From Psychrobacter sp. BI730 (GTDB lineage Bacteria; Pseudomonadota; Gammaproteobacteria; Pseudomonadales; Moraxellaceae): a DNA stretch of 64,000 bases. Of this stretch, positions 17,534 to 26,793 are shown in pieces; position 1 is the first letter of the stretch, and each line of letters starts with the position of its first letter. Location of the stretch: the NCBI RefSeq assembly GCF_013414195.1, contig NZ_JAATTV010000002.1, positions 1 to 64,000 of the forward strand, written 5' to 3'. Below the pieces are notes generated by a model. That model worked only from the letters and a program-made list of their open reading frames with translations. It was not told the origin of the DNA and searched no databases. Made by a program: the position numbers and the translations under genes.

Positions 17534-18496
17534 TTAGGCATCTTGCGTTTTAGGATTGGTTTCAAAGTCTGCCAACATAGTGCTAATGCGTTCATCTTTT
17601 TGACGCCACACTTGTTCAACCCAGTCGAACATTTGAGCTTTTGTATCCTCGTCATTTTCGTAGCCACCTTGCTTGATACTTTTGAACAAAGCATCTGGTA
17701 TATCAATGTAGCGCAAGTCAACGCCCAAGCGTTTGATATTGCCTTTCCAAAGATCCCCATAGCTTGGCACACCATCAGGGTATACGATGGTCATGTCTAG
17801 TATGCCATCGATATCTTCACCTAGTGCGCTGATAGCCAGTGATAATCCGCCTGCACGAGGTTTTAACAAGTGCGTATAAGGCGATTTTTGCTGAGCTTGT
17901 TTGGCTTTGGTAAAACGAGTACCTTCCAAATAGTTTAATAAGGTAAACGGTTTGTCTTTTAGTAGGGCGCAGGCACGTTTGGCTTCCTCGATGTCTTTGC
18001 CTTTTAGCGCAGGGTTTTTGGCAATGGCTTCTTTTGAGTGTCGGCGCATCATTGGAAAATCTAAAAAGTAAAAAGCTTGGCCAACGATAGGGATGTAGAT
18101 CAGCTCAAACTTGGTAAAAAATCGCGTAAGTGGCAAGCGCTTTTCGCCAATATACTGCACGATGCTAGTATCGACCCATGATTGGTGGTTGCTCACTAGC
18201 AGGTATTTACCACTGGTATGAATATCGTCGGGTAGACTGATACGCCAGTCTTTGCGAGGCAACATATTGTCGATCAAGGCACTGTTGCTACTGATCCAGT
18301 GAGTAGCAATTTTGATGACGGCTTTGTCTGCAATAGAGGCGCCAGTAATGACCTTACCGACGCCCATTAGCCATAAAGGAATACTACCACCGAAGCTATT
18401 GGCGGCGATGACACCAGTGGCTGTTGCAAGCGACACAGCTTTACCCAGTTTAGGTGAACGTTTATGCATTTTTCGAATGGTAGATGTCAATCGCAT
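17534..18496 (-). CDS. PlsC/YihG-type lysophospholipid acyltransferase
   Basis: This membrane-associated acyltransferase probably transfers a fatty acyl chain to a lysophospholipid. The catalytic HX4D box is NHQSWVD (His 104, Asp 109), followed by the FXXR-like TRFFTKFEL region and the glycerophosphate-binding EGTRF near residue 190. An N-terminal hydrophobic helix spans about 20-60. The overall wording is closer to the YihG branch than to PlsC itself, and at 320 residues it is longer than PlsC (about 245). ATG 18496 is chosen over TTG 18502 because AAGGA lies 6 bases before it. It appears to be a single-gene unit. Confidence 0.85.
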   Translation of the reverse strand: MRLTSTIRKMHKRSPKLGKAVSLATATGVIAANSFGGSIPLWLMGVGKVITGASIADKAVIKIATHWISSNSALIDNMLPRKDWRISLPDDIHTSGKYLLVSNHQSWVDTSIVQYIGEKRLPLTRFFTKFELIYIPIVGQAFYFLDFPMMRRHSKEAIAKNPALKGKDIEEAKRACALLKDKPFTLLNYLEGTRFTKAKQAQQKSPYTHLLKPRAGGLSLAISALGEDIDGILDMTIVYPDGVPSYGDLWKGNIKRLGVDLRYIDIPDALFKSIKQGGYENDEDTKAQMFDWVEQVWRQKDERISTMLADFETNPKTQDA

Positions 18497-18871
18497 GCTC
18501 AATCCTTTTCAGTCTATCTGATTAATAATAAGCAGTATGTCGCTGAATCTGTCCTAGTCAAGTCAGGAATATCATGAACGTAAAGCTTTAAATCATGACT
18601 ATTTAAAGCCGACAAATTCAGCGATATAATTTTAGCAGAAACATGTTGTAGTGTACGGTTGTAAACGTGACTAGTGGTAGCAAGGCGCGAAGATTTGACC
18701 TATAAAATCATTGAAATATAACCTGCACTTCTCATACATAGGTATGACAAAATATTACACAGAGATAGGTTCTAGTTGCCATAATAATGGGGAATGTAGA
18801 TAAGTACTTAAAAAAGATTAACGGACAATCTTTATAAAAAGCACGATTTTTTAAACTTAAGAGGAAATATT
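18497..18871. other. Promoter-side intergenic region of the OmpA-like gene
   Basis: This divergent spacer between the acyltransferase start (minus) and the OmpA-like lipoprotein start (plus) should hold both promoters. Its left half is occupied by a nested inverted repeat (18536-18628, listed separately). A TATAAT-like hexamer falls at 18625-18630. I saw no coding potential. Confidence 0.6.
18536..18628. repeat. Nested inverted repeat of about 93 bases
   Basis: The outer arms 18536-18553 and 18611-18628 (core TCGCTGAAT and ATTCAGCGA) pair over about 18 positions with one mismatch and one G:U. Between them lies an exact 9-base stem, GCTTTAAAT/ATTTAAAGC (18585-18593 and 18601-18609). The size and nesting resemble a miniature inverted-repeat element or a structured RNA, but no second copy was seen in this window. 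Confidence 0.6.
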
Positions 18872-19528
18872 ATGCGTAATACTTTAATGATTGCAGCAGT
18901 AGCATCAGGTCTAGCACTTAGTGGTTGTACAACAGATCCAAACACTGGACAACAGCGTCTAAATAAAGCTGCTCTAGGTGGTCTAGTTGGTGCAGCAGGT
19001 GGTGCAACTATTTCAAAAGCAACAGGCGGCGACAAAACTGGTCGTGATGCAGCTATCGGCGCAGCACTAGGTGCAGGCGTTGGTTACTACATGGAGCGTC
19101 AAGCTCGTCAACTTGAGCAGCAAATGGCTGGCACAGGCGTAACTGTTGAGCAGAACCCAACCACTGGTAACATTGATTTGGTTATGCCAGGTAGCATCAC
19201 GTTCTCATTTGATGATGCAACCCTTAGCTCATCATTCAAGCCAACGCTTGATAAGCTTGCATCAACGATGAACCAGTACAACCAAAACACGATTACTATT
19301 GCTGGTCACACTGATAGCAAAGGTTCAGCATCTTACAACATGGGTCTGTCACGTGATCGTGCTTACTCAGTTGCTAACTACTTAACAGCTCGCGGTGTTG
19401 CTTCAAACCGTGTGAACGTTGTTGCTTACGGCGAGTCACGTCCAATCGCAGACAACAATACTGAATATGGCCGTGGTCAAAACCGCCGTGTTGAGCTAAC
19501 AGTTAATGCACCACAGAGCGTAAACTAA
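18872..19528 (+). CDS. OmpA-like outer-membrane lipoprotein (YiaD type)
   Basis: The signal peptide ends in a lipobox LSGC (Cys 19), so this should be a lipoprotein. Residues 35-75 form a glycine zipper (GGLVGAAGGATISKA, AAIGAALGAGVGYY). The C-terminal OmpA domain (about 100-215) binds peptidoglycan, shown by TIAGHTDSKGSASYN, LSRDRAYSVANYL and GRGQNRRVEL. The 218 residues and the glycine zipper match E. coli YiaD. AGAGGAAAT lies just upstream of the ATG. It stands alone and ends in an intrinsic terminator. It probably links the outer membrane to the cell wall. Confidence 0.92.
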   Translation: MRNTLMIAAVASGLALSGCTTDPNTGQQRLNKAALGGLVGAAGGATISKATGGDKTGRDAAIGAALGAGVGYYMERQARQLEQQMAGTGVTVEQNPTTGNIDLVMPGSITFSFDDATLSSSFKPTLDKLASTMNQYNQNTITIAGHTDSKGSASYNMGLSRDRAYSVANYLTARGVASNRVNVVAYGESRPIADNNTEYGRGQNRRVELTVNAPQSVN

Positions 19529-19578
19529 TCAATAGCTATAACTAATAATGTGCTAGATATTTGAGCACATATATTTTA

Positions 19579-19611
19579 AAAAGAGTCAGCAATATGCTGG
19601 CTCTTTTTTTT
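19579..19611 (+). terminator. Intrinsic terminator of the OmpA-like gene
   Basis: AGAGTCAGC (19582-19590) pairs with GCTGGCTCT (19596-19604) with one T:G pair, followed by eight T. Confidence 0.9.
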
Positions 19612-19671
19612 ATGTTTTCAGTTTGAATAAAACAGTGATGATTGATAGATATAGTTAATATTAAATTAAAT

Positions 19672-19690
19672 ATTGATAATGATTATCAAT
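19672..19690. promoter_or_regulatory. Fur box upstream of the imelysin gene
   Basis: TTGATAAT-G-ATTATCAA is a perfect 8-1-8 palindrome matching the Fur consensus core. It sits about 170 bases before the imelysin start in a very AT-rich region. Since imelysin operons are classic iron-repressed genes, Fur control is likely. The 333 bases between the OmpA-like gene and the imelysin gene hold only the terminator above, this box and the presumed promoter. Confidence 0.8.
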
Positions 19691-19861
19691 AACACTATAA
19701 TTTGTCAGTGTTTGCTATCAATGCAATATTAAACGTCTTATCGTGCGCACTGAGAGTCAATGTGCATGGCTAAGATAGCCTGCTGTAACATGGCTTGATT
19801 ATCAAAATAATTGAGGCTACTTAACCAAAACGAATTTTTGCTATATTTATTGAGGATATGT

Positions 19862-21322
19862 ATGACGATTACCACAGTAACGAGCCGTAAGCTTTTACCA
19901 ACTACTTTAGCTGTTGCACTTGCAGGATTGTTAATGGTGTCGGGCTGTACAAAGCAAGCCGATGAAGACACCAATGCTGCGACAGAAACGCAAACAGAAG
20001 TAGCAAACACAGAGACAGCGGATAATTCAGAGATGACTGCTGCCGAAAAAGCACATATTGATAGATTGATTATCAGTTATGCAAATATGGCACACGCCGC
20101 TTATAAAGATTCGTTGGACACGGCCAAAGCGCTACAAACTGCGGTAGAAACATACGTGGCCACTCCAACACAAGAAAACCTTGATGCTGCAAAGGCTGCC
20201 TATAAAGCAGCACGCCAACCATATTCACAAACTGAGATTTTCCGTTTCGATGAAGGCTTTGTGACTGCCAATGATAAACGTGCTATCAACAGCATCGATA
20301 GCTGGGAAGGGCAGATCAATGCTTGGCCACTTGATGAAGCGCTGATTGATTATGTTGGTGACGACTATGAAGGCGAATATAACAGCCAAGAGAATATCAT
20401 CAATAGCGACAGCATTACTGTCGGTAGTATCAAGCAAGATACCAGTACAATCACACCTGAGCTACTCGCAGAAATGAATGAAATCGGTGGTAGTGAAGCC
20501 AACGTAACGACTGGCTATCATGCGATTGAGTTTATGCTGTGGGGTCAAGACAACAACGGTGTGAAAGAAGGTGCAGGTAATCGCCCAGTCACTGACTATG
20601 CGACTGAAGCCGGACAGTGTACTAGTGGTGAGACCGCCAATGAAGATGCCAGTATCTGTGAGCGCCGTGGTGAGTTCTTAACTGCTGCAACTCAACTATT
20701 AGTTGATGATTTGACCGCGATGGAAGCCCAGTGGCAGCCTGATACTGAAAATACCTTGCGTAGTGATTTGATAGCGCGTAAATATGACAATGGTCTGCGC
20801 CAAATTATGTATCAAATGGGCAGCTTAGCATTAGGTGAGCTTGCGTCTGAGCGTATGCAGGTCGCTTTTGTTACTGGCTCTACTGAAGATGAGCACGAAT
20901 GCTTTAGTGATTTGACTCATTTGAGCTATGCCAATAATGCGCGCGGTATTCAAAACGTCTTTAATGGTAGCTATACAACAGTCGCTGGTAAGACAGTGGG
21001 CGGCTACGGTATCAAAGATTATCTGACGGATAACGGCCACACAGAAGCTGCTGATAAATTGGCTGCTGAGTTCAACAAAGTAGAAGGCGCGTTTAACGTT
21101 ATCGTTGAAAAAGGCGAAAAAGACGGCATCAAGATTGACCAGATGATTGCAACTGTTGGTCAAGCCAGCCAAGAAGGTATCTCTGCTGAAGAACAAAACG
21201 TCCGTCGCGGATGGGTTGAAGCGGGTATCACTAGCTTACAAGAGCTGACCGCCAGCATCGAAAACGCTGCAAAAGCAGTTGGAATTGATAATCTAGATGC
21301 AGATGCCGGGTCACAGTTTTAA
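19862..21322 (+). CDS. Imelysin-family (peptidase M75) iron-regulated lipoprotein
   Basis: This cell-envelope protein of the imelysin/IrpA family is linked to iron uptake. The signal peptide ends in a lipobox VSGC, with an acidic Thr-rich linker after it. The family motif GXHXXE appears as GYHAIEFMLWG with His 220. Two-part helical repeats and the late GEKDGIKIDQM region fit the full-length family (486 residues). ATG 19862 follows GAGGA by 5 bases; an earlier in-frame start at 19811 would spoil the signal peptide. A Fur box lies upstream. A stem-loop with five T follows the gene, so the downstream genes may be partly attenuated. Confidence 0.9.
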   Translation: MTITTVTSRKLLPTTLAVALAGLLMVSGCTKQADEDTNAATETQTEVANTETADNSEMTAAEKAHIDRLIISYANMAHAAYKDSLDTAKALQTAVETYVATPTQENLDAAKAAYKAARQPYSQTEIFRFDEGFVTANDKRAINSIDSWEGQINAWPLDEALIDYVGDDYEGEYNSQENIINSDSITVGSIKQDTSTITPELLAEMNEIGGSEANVTTGYHAIEFMLWGQDNNGVKEGAGNRPVTDYATEAGQCTSGETANEDASICERRGEFLTAATQLLVDDLTAMEAQWQPDTENTLRSDLIARKYDNGLRQIMYQMGSLALGELASERMQVAFVTGSTEDEHECFSDLTHLSYANNARGIQNVFNGSYTTVAGKTVGGYGIKDYLTDNGHTEAADKLAAEFNKVEGAFNVIVEKGEKDGIKIDQMIATVGQASQEGISAEEQNVRRGWVEAGITSLQELTASIENAAKAVGIDNLDADAGSQF

Positions 21323-21460
21323 GAAAAATTTAAGCTAGCGGTCCTTATCTATAAGCTAGCGGCACTTATTTAAAAGCCTTTCATTGGCTTTGCGACGTTT
21401 TATTAGTCGTTATAGGTCAGTAACCGCTGTTTATTAGATACTTAGATTAGATATAATACG

Positions 21461-21493
21461 TGCGTTGTCAGCCACCGTTGGCAACGCATTTTT
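21461..21493 (+). terminator. Intrinsic terminator or attenuator inside the imelysin cluster
   Basis: TGCGTTGTCA (21461-21470) pairs with TGGCAACGCA (21479-21488), one A:C-type mismatch, then TTTTT. It lies between the first imelysin gene and the DUF1111 gene, so it may lower downstream expression rather than end the operon. Confidence 0.7.
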
Positions 21494-21523
21494 ACGAGCA
21501 TTAAATAAGCCAATTGGCCGGTG

Positions 21524-21580
21524 TACCATTTCATTATATGTCGATAAGCAATGATTGTGACGACATATAATGAGATGGTA
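21524..21580. repeat. 20-base near-perfect inverted repeat
   Basis: The arms 21524-21543 and 21561-21580 are reverse complements at 19 of 20 positions, around a 17-base loop. The arm begins TACCATTTCATTAT and ends ATATGTCG. There is no T-run, so it is not a terminator. It sits about 50 bases before the DUF1111 gene start and, with the preceding terminator, fills most of this 306-base gap. It may be a regulatory hairpin or a small repeat element. Confidence 0.75.
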
Positions 21581-21628
21581 TGACAAAATTTTAATGGTTC
21601 TACTCTAGCGCTAAGGCACTGAATTTCT

Positions 21629-23305
21629 ATGAACGCCAATTATGTTAACCCTTCTGACTCTCCTCTTGCTACTCAAATCCTACGACATATACCCTCTAAG
21701 CTTGCGCTAATTATCGCCAGTGCAATGGCTATCAGTGCGTGTCAACCATCTGATAGCGTTTCTGACGACACTTCTAACAATGTTTCTGATAACACTTCAG
21801 AGCAGGCCTCAAATAATGAAAGCAGCAGTGAAAACAGCCAAGCGCTGTCATCTGAACACGCCAAAAATATAGAAACACTGGCGGGCGTGCCGATGCAGCA
21901 ACTGGTGAGCTTTGACCCTCAAGAGATCAAGCAAGGCGGTGACTCTGGTATTAGCATTAGCAGTGCTGAGAGCTACTCGAAGCCCTCATCAAACCTAGCT
22001 GCTTCTCGTAAAGGGGCATTCTTTATTGGTAACGCGTTTTTCAAGCAGCCGTGGGTCGTCGCACCTGCTAGTACTGATAGTCGTGATGGACTGGGCGCAT
22101 TATTCAATGTGGCCGCTTGCCAGTCTTGTCATGTCAAAGATGGGCGAGGTCATGCGCCGATGACTGCCGATGACGATGCTGATAGTTTATTGATTCGTCT
22201 GTCTATGCCAGCGACGACCGATGAGCAGCGCCAGCAGCTACAGGATTCGCTGATTGAAAAGGTGGCTCATCCTATGTATGGTGGCCAGCTACAAGATCGT
22301 GGTATTCAGGGCGTGCCTGCTGAAGCGAGAATTGCGGTGCAGTGGACAGACACACCAGTTACCTTTGCTGACGGATATGTCGAGACGCTGCGTGCACCAA
22401 CGTTTAATTTGACCAAACCTGGTTACGGTGCTTTTGACGATGACATGATGGTATCGCCGCGTGTGGCGCTACCGATGATTGGGCTTGGGCTACTAGAGCA
22501 AATACCTGACGATGACATTAAAAAGCAAGCCAGCGACAGTAGTAATGGTGATATCAGTGGTAAATTTAACTGGGTGACGGATCCACAAACGGGCAAGCGT
22601 GCGCTTGGACGATTTGGGTGGAAAGCGGGTCAAACCAAGCTGATTACTCAGAACCAAAGTGCCTTTAATGAAGACATGGGTCTGACGTCGAACATCCGTC
22701 CTAATGAGTCATGTATGCCAACGCAGACCGCATGCCTAAATGCAGCGACAGGTGCTGATGAACAGGGCAATGGTAAATCACCTGTTGAAGTAAACGATGA
22801 GGTTGCTAAATTTGTAGAGTTTTATACTCGCAATCTAGCAGTGCCGCATCGCCGTAATGCAGATGATAAGCTTGTGCTAGCGGGAAAAAAGCGTTTTTAT
22901 GACATGGGTTGTCAAAGCTGTCATACGCCAAGATATCAGTTGCCAAAAACTGACGATGATCATCTTGAGCAGCATGGACAAGTGATTTATCCTTACACAG
23001 ATTTGCTGTTGCACGATATGGGCGATGATCTCGCTGATCGTACGATTGCTGGCAAACTACCACCGAAAAGTGCCCAAGTTGAATTTTTAGCCAACTCTTA
23101 TGAATGGCGTACGCCAGCACTTTGGGGCGTAGGGCTTGCTCAGACAGTTGATCCTCAAGCGACGTTTTTACATGATGGCCGTGCACGTACGTTGATGGAA
23201 GCGGTTTTATGGCATGGCGGAGAAGCCGAAAAGCAAAAGCAACAAGTATTAAAGTTAGACAAACAAGGTCGCGCAGAGCTTAATGCGTTCCTAAAGTCGC
23301 TGTAA
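21629..23305 (+). CDS. Di-haem DUF1111 lipoprotein (thiol oxidoreductase-like)
   Basis: This periplasmic or outer-membrane c-type cytochrome of the DUF1111 family regularly occurs between two imelysin genes. A signal peptide with lipobox ISAC is followed by a Ser/Asn/Asp-rich linker to about residue 75. Two haem-binding motifs are present: CQSCH at 164-168 and CQSCH at 428-432. The late HDGRARTLMEAVLWHGGEA is the family's conserved end. The 558 residues are slightly longer than usual because of the linker. The ribosome binding site is weak (AAGG about 12 bases upstream). Its probable role is redox chemistry on iron or other metal at the cell surface; the actual substrate is unknown. Confidence 0.88.
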   Translation: MNANYVNPSDSPLATQILRHIPSKLALIIASAMAISACQPSDSVSDDTSNNVSDNTSEQASNNESSSENSQALSSEHAKNIETLAGVPMQQLVSFDPQEIKQGGDSGISISSAESYSKPSSNLAASRKGAFFIGNAFFKQPWVVAPASTDSRDGLGALFNVAACQSCHVKDGRGHAPMTADDDADSLLIRLSMPATTDEQRQQLQDSLIEKVAHPMYGGQLQDRGIQGVPAEARIAVQWTDTPVTFADGYVETLRAPTFNLTKPGYGAFDDDMMVSPRVALPMIGLGLLEQIPDDDIKKQASDSSNGDISGKFNWVTDPQTGKRALGRFGWKAGQTKLITQNQSAFNEDMGLTSNIRPNESCMPTQTACLNAATGADEQGNGKSPVEVNDEVAKFVEFYTRNLAVPHRRNADDKLVLAGKKRFYDMGCQSCHTPRYQLPKTDDDHLEQHGQVIYPYTDLLLHDMGDDLADRTIAGKLPPKSAQVEFLANSYEWRTPALWGVGLAQTVDPQATFLHDGRARTLMEAVLWHGGEAEKQKQQVLKLDKQGRAELNAFLKSL

Positions 23306-23388
23306 TAAAATCATTGTAATAAAGTCGCTATTATAAAATCAGTATAAAAACGCTATAAATTACTACCTACAACATTACCGAGAAACCT

Positions 23389-24540
23389 ATGAAAATAAAC
23401 CACGCTTTGGCAATGGCGCTATCTGCATTGAGTGCTGGACTGCTGATCAGTTGTGTCAAACCTGCCGATGACAACAAAACTGCAGATGTAGACAGCCAAA
23501 AAGTTGTGCAAGACAGTGCAGCTACTGACAGCTCAGTAGAAAACAGCAAAGAAAGTACTGAGCAAATCGTTGCAGTAGATATCAGTCCTGAGACTGCAAA
23601 AACGTATTTGACGCATGTGGCAGACGATATCGTGATTCCTGCGTATGCTGATGCAGCTAAGCAAAGCGATCTGTTGAACGAATTGGCGCAGAAACATTGT
23701 ACCCAAGCGCCAGTAAGTGGCGATGAGCTACAAGCATTACGTGCGCAGTGGCTAGTGTTGGCACAAGCATGGTCAAGTGCTGAGATGGTCAACTTTGGTC
23801 CTGCGACTGCTAGCATGAGCAATCTATACATCAACTACTATCCTGACGAGCGCGGACTCGTACATAGTGGCGTGGCTGACTTAATCGCTGCCAATCCAAA
23901 ACTAACGCCAGAGCAACTTGCTGGCGAGAGCGCTATCGTACAAGGCGTGCCAGGATTAGAAGAGGCTTTGTTTGCCAATGACAGTTTAGACGCTGGTCAG
24001 TGTGCTTACGTGATTAGTGCCAGTAGTGCGTTGAGCACGCGTCTAAAAGACATCGAGAAAAACTGGCAGCAAAACGCGACTGATTTATTGGCGATAGACA
24101 AAACAGCAGAGAGCGATAGAGGCCTAAATCAGTGGATTAACTCTCTACTATCATTGATTGAGACCATGAAGTCTAATGCCATTGATCAGCCACTCGGTCT
24201 GACAGGTAAAGCAAAAGGTCATTTACCTGCTGCTACTGCTGGACAAAGCCGCGCTATCATCAATGCTAAGTTAGATACTATCAATAAAGCCATGACTGAC
24301 CCAGTACTGACGGCTATTCTTGGTAGCAATGATGAAAACAAGGTTTCGGATAATCTATCAACTGCACTTGCTGATACGACTGCATTATTAGCACAAATGC
24401 CAGAAGATTTATCAGAGGCTAGTAAGGACGACCAACAAGCGTTGTATGATCATCTGACTGATGTCACTCGTCTGATTAAACGCCAGTTAATCCCAGCACT
24501 TGGTATCCGTGTGGGGTTTAATAGCACTGATGGCGATTAG
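23389..24540 (+). CDS. Second imelysin-family lipoprotein
   Basis: The signal peptide ends in LISC, followed by an acidic linker and an imelysin domain of about 310 residues. The first imelysin's GXHXXE motif is replaced here by GVPGLEEALF, typical of the shorter imelysin paralogue in these operons. Other family words seen are WSSAEMVNFGP and GLTGKAKGHLPA. It begins 83 bases after the DUF1111 gene and ends 3 bases before DUF1513, so the last two are certainly one transcript. Function is inferred from the family: iron-regulated envelope protein. Confidence 0.85.
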   Translation: MKINHALAMALSALSAGLLISCVKPADDNKTADVDSQKVVQDSAATDSSVENSKESTEQIVAVDISPETAKTYLTHVADDIVIPAYADAAKQSDLLNELAQKHCTQAPVSGDELQALRAQWLVLAQAWSSAEMVNFGPATASMSNLYINYYPDERGLVHSGVADLIAANPKLTPEQLAGESAIVQGVPGLEEALFANDSLDAGQCAYVISASSALSTRLKDIEKNWQQNATDLLAIDKTAESDRGLNQWINSLLSLIETMKSNAIDQPLGLTGKAKGHLPAATAGQSRAIINAKLDTINKAMTDPVLTAILGSNDENKVSDNLSTALADTTALLAQMPEDLSEASKDDQQALYDHLTDVTRLIKRQLIPALGIRVGFNSTDGD

Positions 24541-24543
24541 ACA

Positions 24544-26100
24544 ATGTCTACTATCGAAGCGAGTACAGCAACGTCAGCAGCCCAGACTCATGACCAGATG
24601 AATAGGTCTAATCGGTCTGGGAGAACTTCGTCAACTCATGAGCTTTTGACGACTTCAGTGCTGACAGCAGTTGGTACGGCGGCGCTGGTCGGTATTCACC
24701 ATCGTTATCGTAAGCAGCAGCATCCAGATGCCAGTCTACAAGATTATGTGGAGGGTATTCGTACGCAACTGCAGGTATTACGAGCTGGTCCTGATTCAAC
24801 GCCGAAGCTTTCACGCTTGCGCTATGCTTGTGAGCAAGCAGCGGCAACATGGAAGCAGGCTTATCATGCTGTAGGTGACGATAAAAGTAACACGCCTGAC
24901 TTTGCTGCTGTGCATACAACAACGATGCTAGCACGACCAGTCAGCTGGGTCAGTGGCGTCGCATCACTGCCAAAAGATCAGAACTCATCAAGCCAAAATG
25001 AGCATGACTTTGGTGTGGTAGGTATTGATGCTGACAGACAAATCGTTTGGCAAACGACTATGCCTGAGCGTGTCCACGACATCGTTGTTCAGCCTCTGCC
25101 TGTCAATATATCTCAAGCTCAGCATAGCCATGTGGATCAAAGACGTGATGTCGTGGTCATGGGTCGCCGTCCAAGCGAAAGATTCTGGGTGCTTAATACG
25201 TCAAGTGGGCAAGTACAACATGCGATCAAAGCTGACCTAAATCGCCATTTTTATGGTCATGCTTGCTATAGCTTAGATGGTAGCCTGCTCTACGTAACTG
25301 AGAATGACACAGTGAGTCTGGCAGGTAAAATTGGTATCTATGATGCCAATGATGCTTATAAAAAAGTAGCAGAATTTGACTCATATGGTATCGGCCCGCA
25401 TGAGCTGATTATGCATCCTGATAGCGAAACGCTCGTCATTGCAAATGGTGGTATCAAAACCGAGCAGGCCTCACGCGAAGAGCTAAATCTAGATACCATG
25501 CGACCATCACTGGTTTATCTGAATCGTCATGATGGCACATTGCTTGAGCAAGTGACTCCAGAGCATAATCAGATGAGTGTGCGCCACTTAGCCATGCACG
25601 ATGACGGCACAGTGATGATCGGTATTCAGTTCCAAGGTGAAAAACATATCAATGTACCGTTAGTACTGACTCATAAACGTGGTGACGCCAGTTTTACACC
25701 ACTCACTATGCCAAACAATCAATGGCAACGCTTTCACCAATATATCGCTAGCGTGGCGGTAGATAGTGAGTGTAACTTACTGTGTGTGACCACACCGATT
25801 GGCGGCTGTGCGGCAATTTATGATTTACATACTCGCAAGCTGATTGATGATGTAAGTCTGCCAGATTGTGCAGGGGCTTCGGTGTTAGCTAATTCTAATG
25901 CTTCAATGAGTAAAATTGATAAACATACCGAGCCGACAGGGTTTATTGTCAGTGATGGTCAAGGTCAGTTAACCGCGTTAAGAGTAAATGCTTTATCAGA
26001 AGTAAATTTGGACGTAAAAGAAGTTGAACGTCATGAACGGATTATCAAAGACAGTCAACTGCATATGATGTCGTTTGACAACCATTTGCAAACACTGTGA
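24544..26100 (+). CDS. DUF1513 protein of the imelysin operon
   Basis: DUF1513 proteins form a beta-propeller-like fold, are usually exported, and always sit with imelysins; their function is unknown. Propeller-like repeats are visible: VVMGRRPSERFWVL, GHACYSLDGSLLYVTEND, GIGPHELIMHPDSETLVIANGGI and HLAMHDDGTVMIGIQFQG. The 518 residues are clearly longer than the common ~360. The extra length is an N-terminal region (1-130) with one hydrophobic helix near 38-50 and no clean twin-arginine motif, so export is uncertain. It starts 3 bases after the second imelysin. Confidence 0.85.
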   Translation: MSTIEASTATSAAQTHDQMNRSNRSGRTSSTHELLTTSVLTAVGTAALVGIHHRYRKQQHPDASLQDYVEGIRTQLQVLRAGPDSTPKLSRLRYACEQAAATWKQAYHAVGDDKSNTPDFAAVHTTTMLARPVSWVSGVASLPKDQNSSSQNEHDFGVVGIDADRQIVWQTTMPERVHDIVVQPLPVNISQAQHSHVDQRRDVVVMGRRPSERFWVLNTSSGQVQHAIKADLNRHFYGHACYSLDGSLLYVTENDTVSLAGKIGIYDANDAYKKVAEFDSYGIGPHELIMHPDSETLVIANGGIKTEQASREELNLDTMRPSLVYLNRHDGTLLEQVTPEHNQMSVRHLAMHDDGTVMIGIQFQGEKHINVPLVLTHKRGDASFTPLTMPNNQWQRFHQYIASVAVDSECNLLCVTTPIGGCAAIYDLHTRKLIDDVSLPDCAGASVLANSNASMSKIDKHTEPTGFIVSDGQGQLTALRVNALSEVNLDVKEVERHERIIKDSQLHMMSFDNHLQTL

Positions 26101-26103
26101 CAC

Positions 26104-26793
26104 ATGACGTTCAACAAGAGCGACAGACGAACAGGCATGGCTATTAATAATGACTATTTAGATACTGTCAGACAGCAGCTTGGGCAAGCAGGCATCGAGC
26201 TACATATCAGTAAGAAGCGTGTTAAAAATATCAATTTTCGCTTAAAGCCTCATACGTTGATGGTCTCTGCACCAATGCATGTCAGCGCATTACAAATGTT
26301 GCATGCTGTTGCTAAGCGGGTGCCTTGGGCTATTGCAAATCACCCGCAGGTATTAGAACAGTATAGACGTAGACAGAATACTTCGTCAGACATTTCAGCT
26401 GCTAATAATTCAGTTCTATTATGGGGTGCAGAGCAATCATTTACGCTCAGTCCTGATAAAAAAGTTACCTATTATCGGCAACAACTCTCCGAAGTCACAC
26501 CTGCACTATTTGATAAGTGGCAGCCAATCGTTGGCACTTATGCCAATGAAATACGATTGAAAAAAATGCACACGCGTTGGGGCAGCTGCAACACGCGCGC
26601 AAAACGAATTTGGCTATCAGTCTATCTTCCTGCCTATCCTATTGAATGCACCGAATACGTAATCGTTCATGAGCTGTGCCACTTGCATCATGCCAACCAT
26701 AGCCGAGCGTTTTGGCAAACGGTTGCAACAGCGATGCCAGATTATTTGCAATGGCATAATACCCTAGCGGGCAAGACAGGGCAGCTGGACTAA
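26104..26793 (+). CDS. DUF45/YgjP-like zinc metallopeptidase
   Basis: This predicted cytosolic zinc hydrolase has HELCHLHHANHS with zinc ligands His 189 and His 193 and catalytic Glu 190; the preceding RWGSCNTRAKRIWL and TEYVIVHE are the family's fixed words. The 229 residues match YgjP. The start is uncertain: ATG 26104 is 3 bases after the DUF1513 stop, and an internal ATG at 26137 is possible. It is the last gene of the imelysin cluster; whether it has an iron-related job or is only a passenger is unknown. Confidence 0.85.
   Translation: MTFNKSDRRTGMAINNDYLDTVRQQLGQAGIELHISKKRVKNINFRLKPHTLMVSAPMHVSALQMLHAVAKRVPWAIANHPQVLEQYRRRQNTSSDISAANNSVLLWGAEQSFTLSPDKKVTYYRQQLSEVTPALFDKWQPIVGTYANEIRLKKMHTRWGSCNTRAKRIWLSVYLPAYPIECTEYVIVHELCHLHHANHSRAFWQTVATAMPDYLQWHNTLAGKTGQLD

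Noticed and set aside
17512..17775. Minus-strand ORF in another frame at the end of the acyltransferase gene
   Set aside because: It overlaps the acyltransferase coding region, whose motifs and length are convincing.
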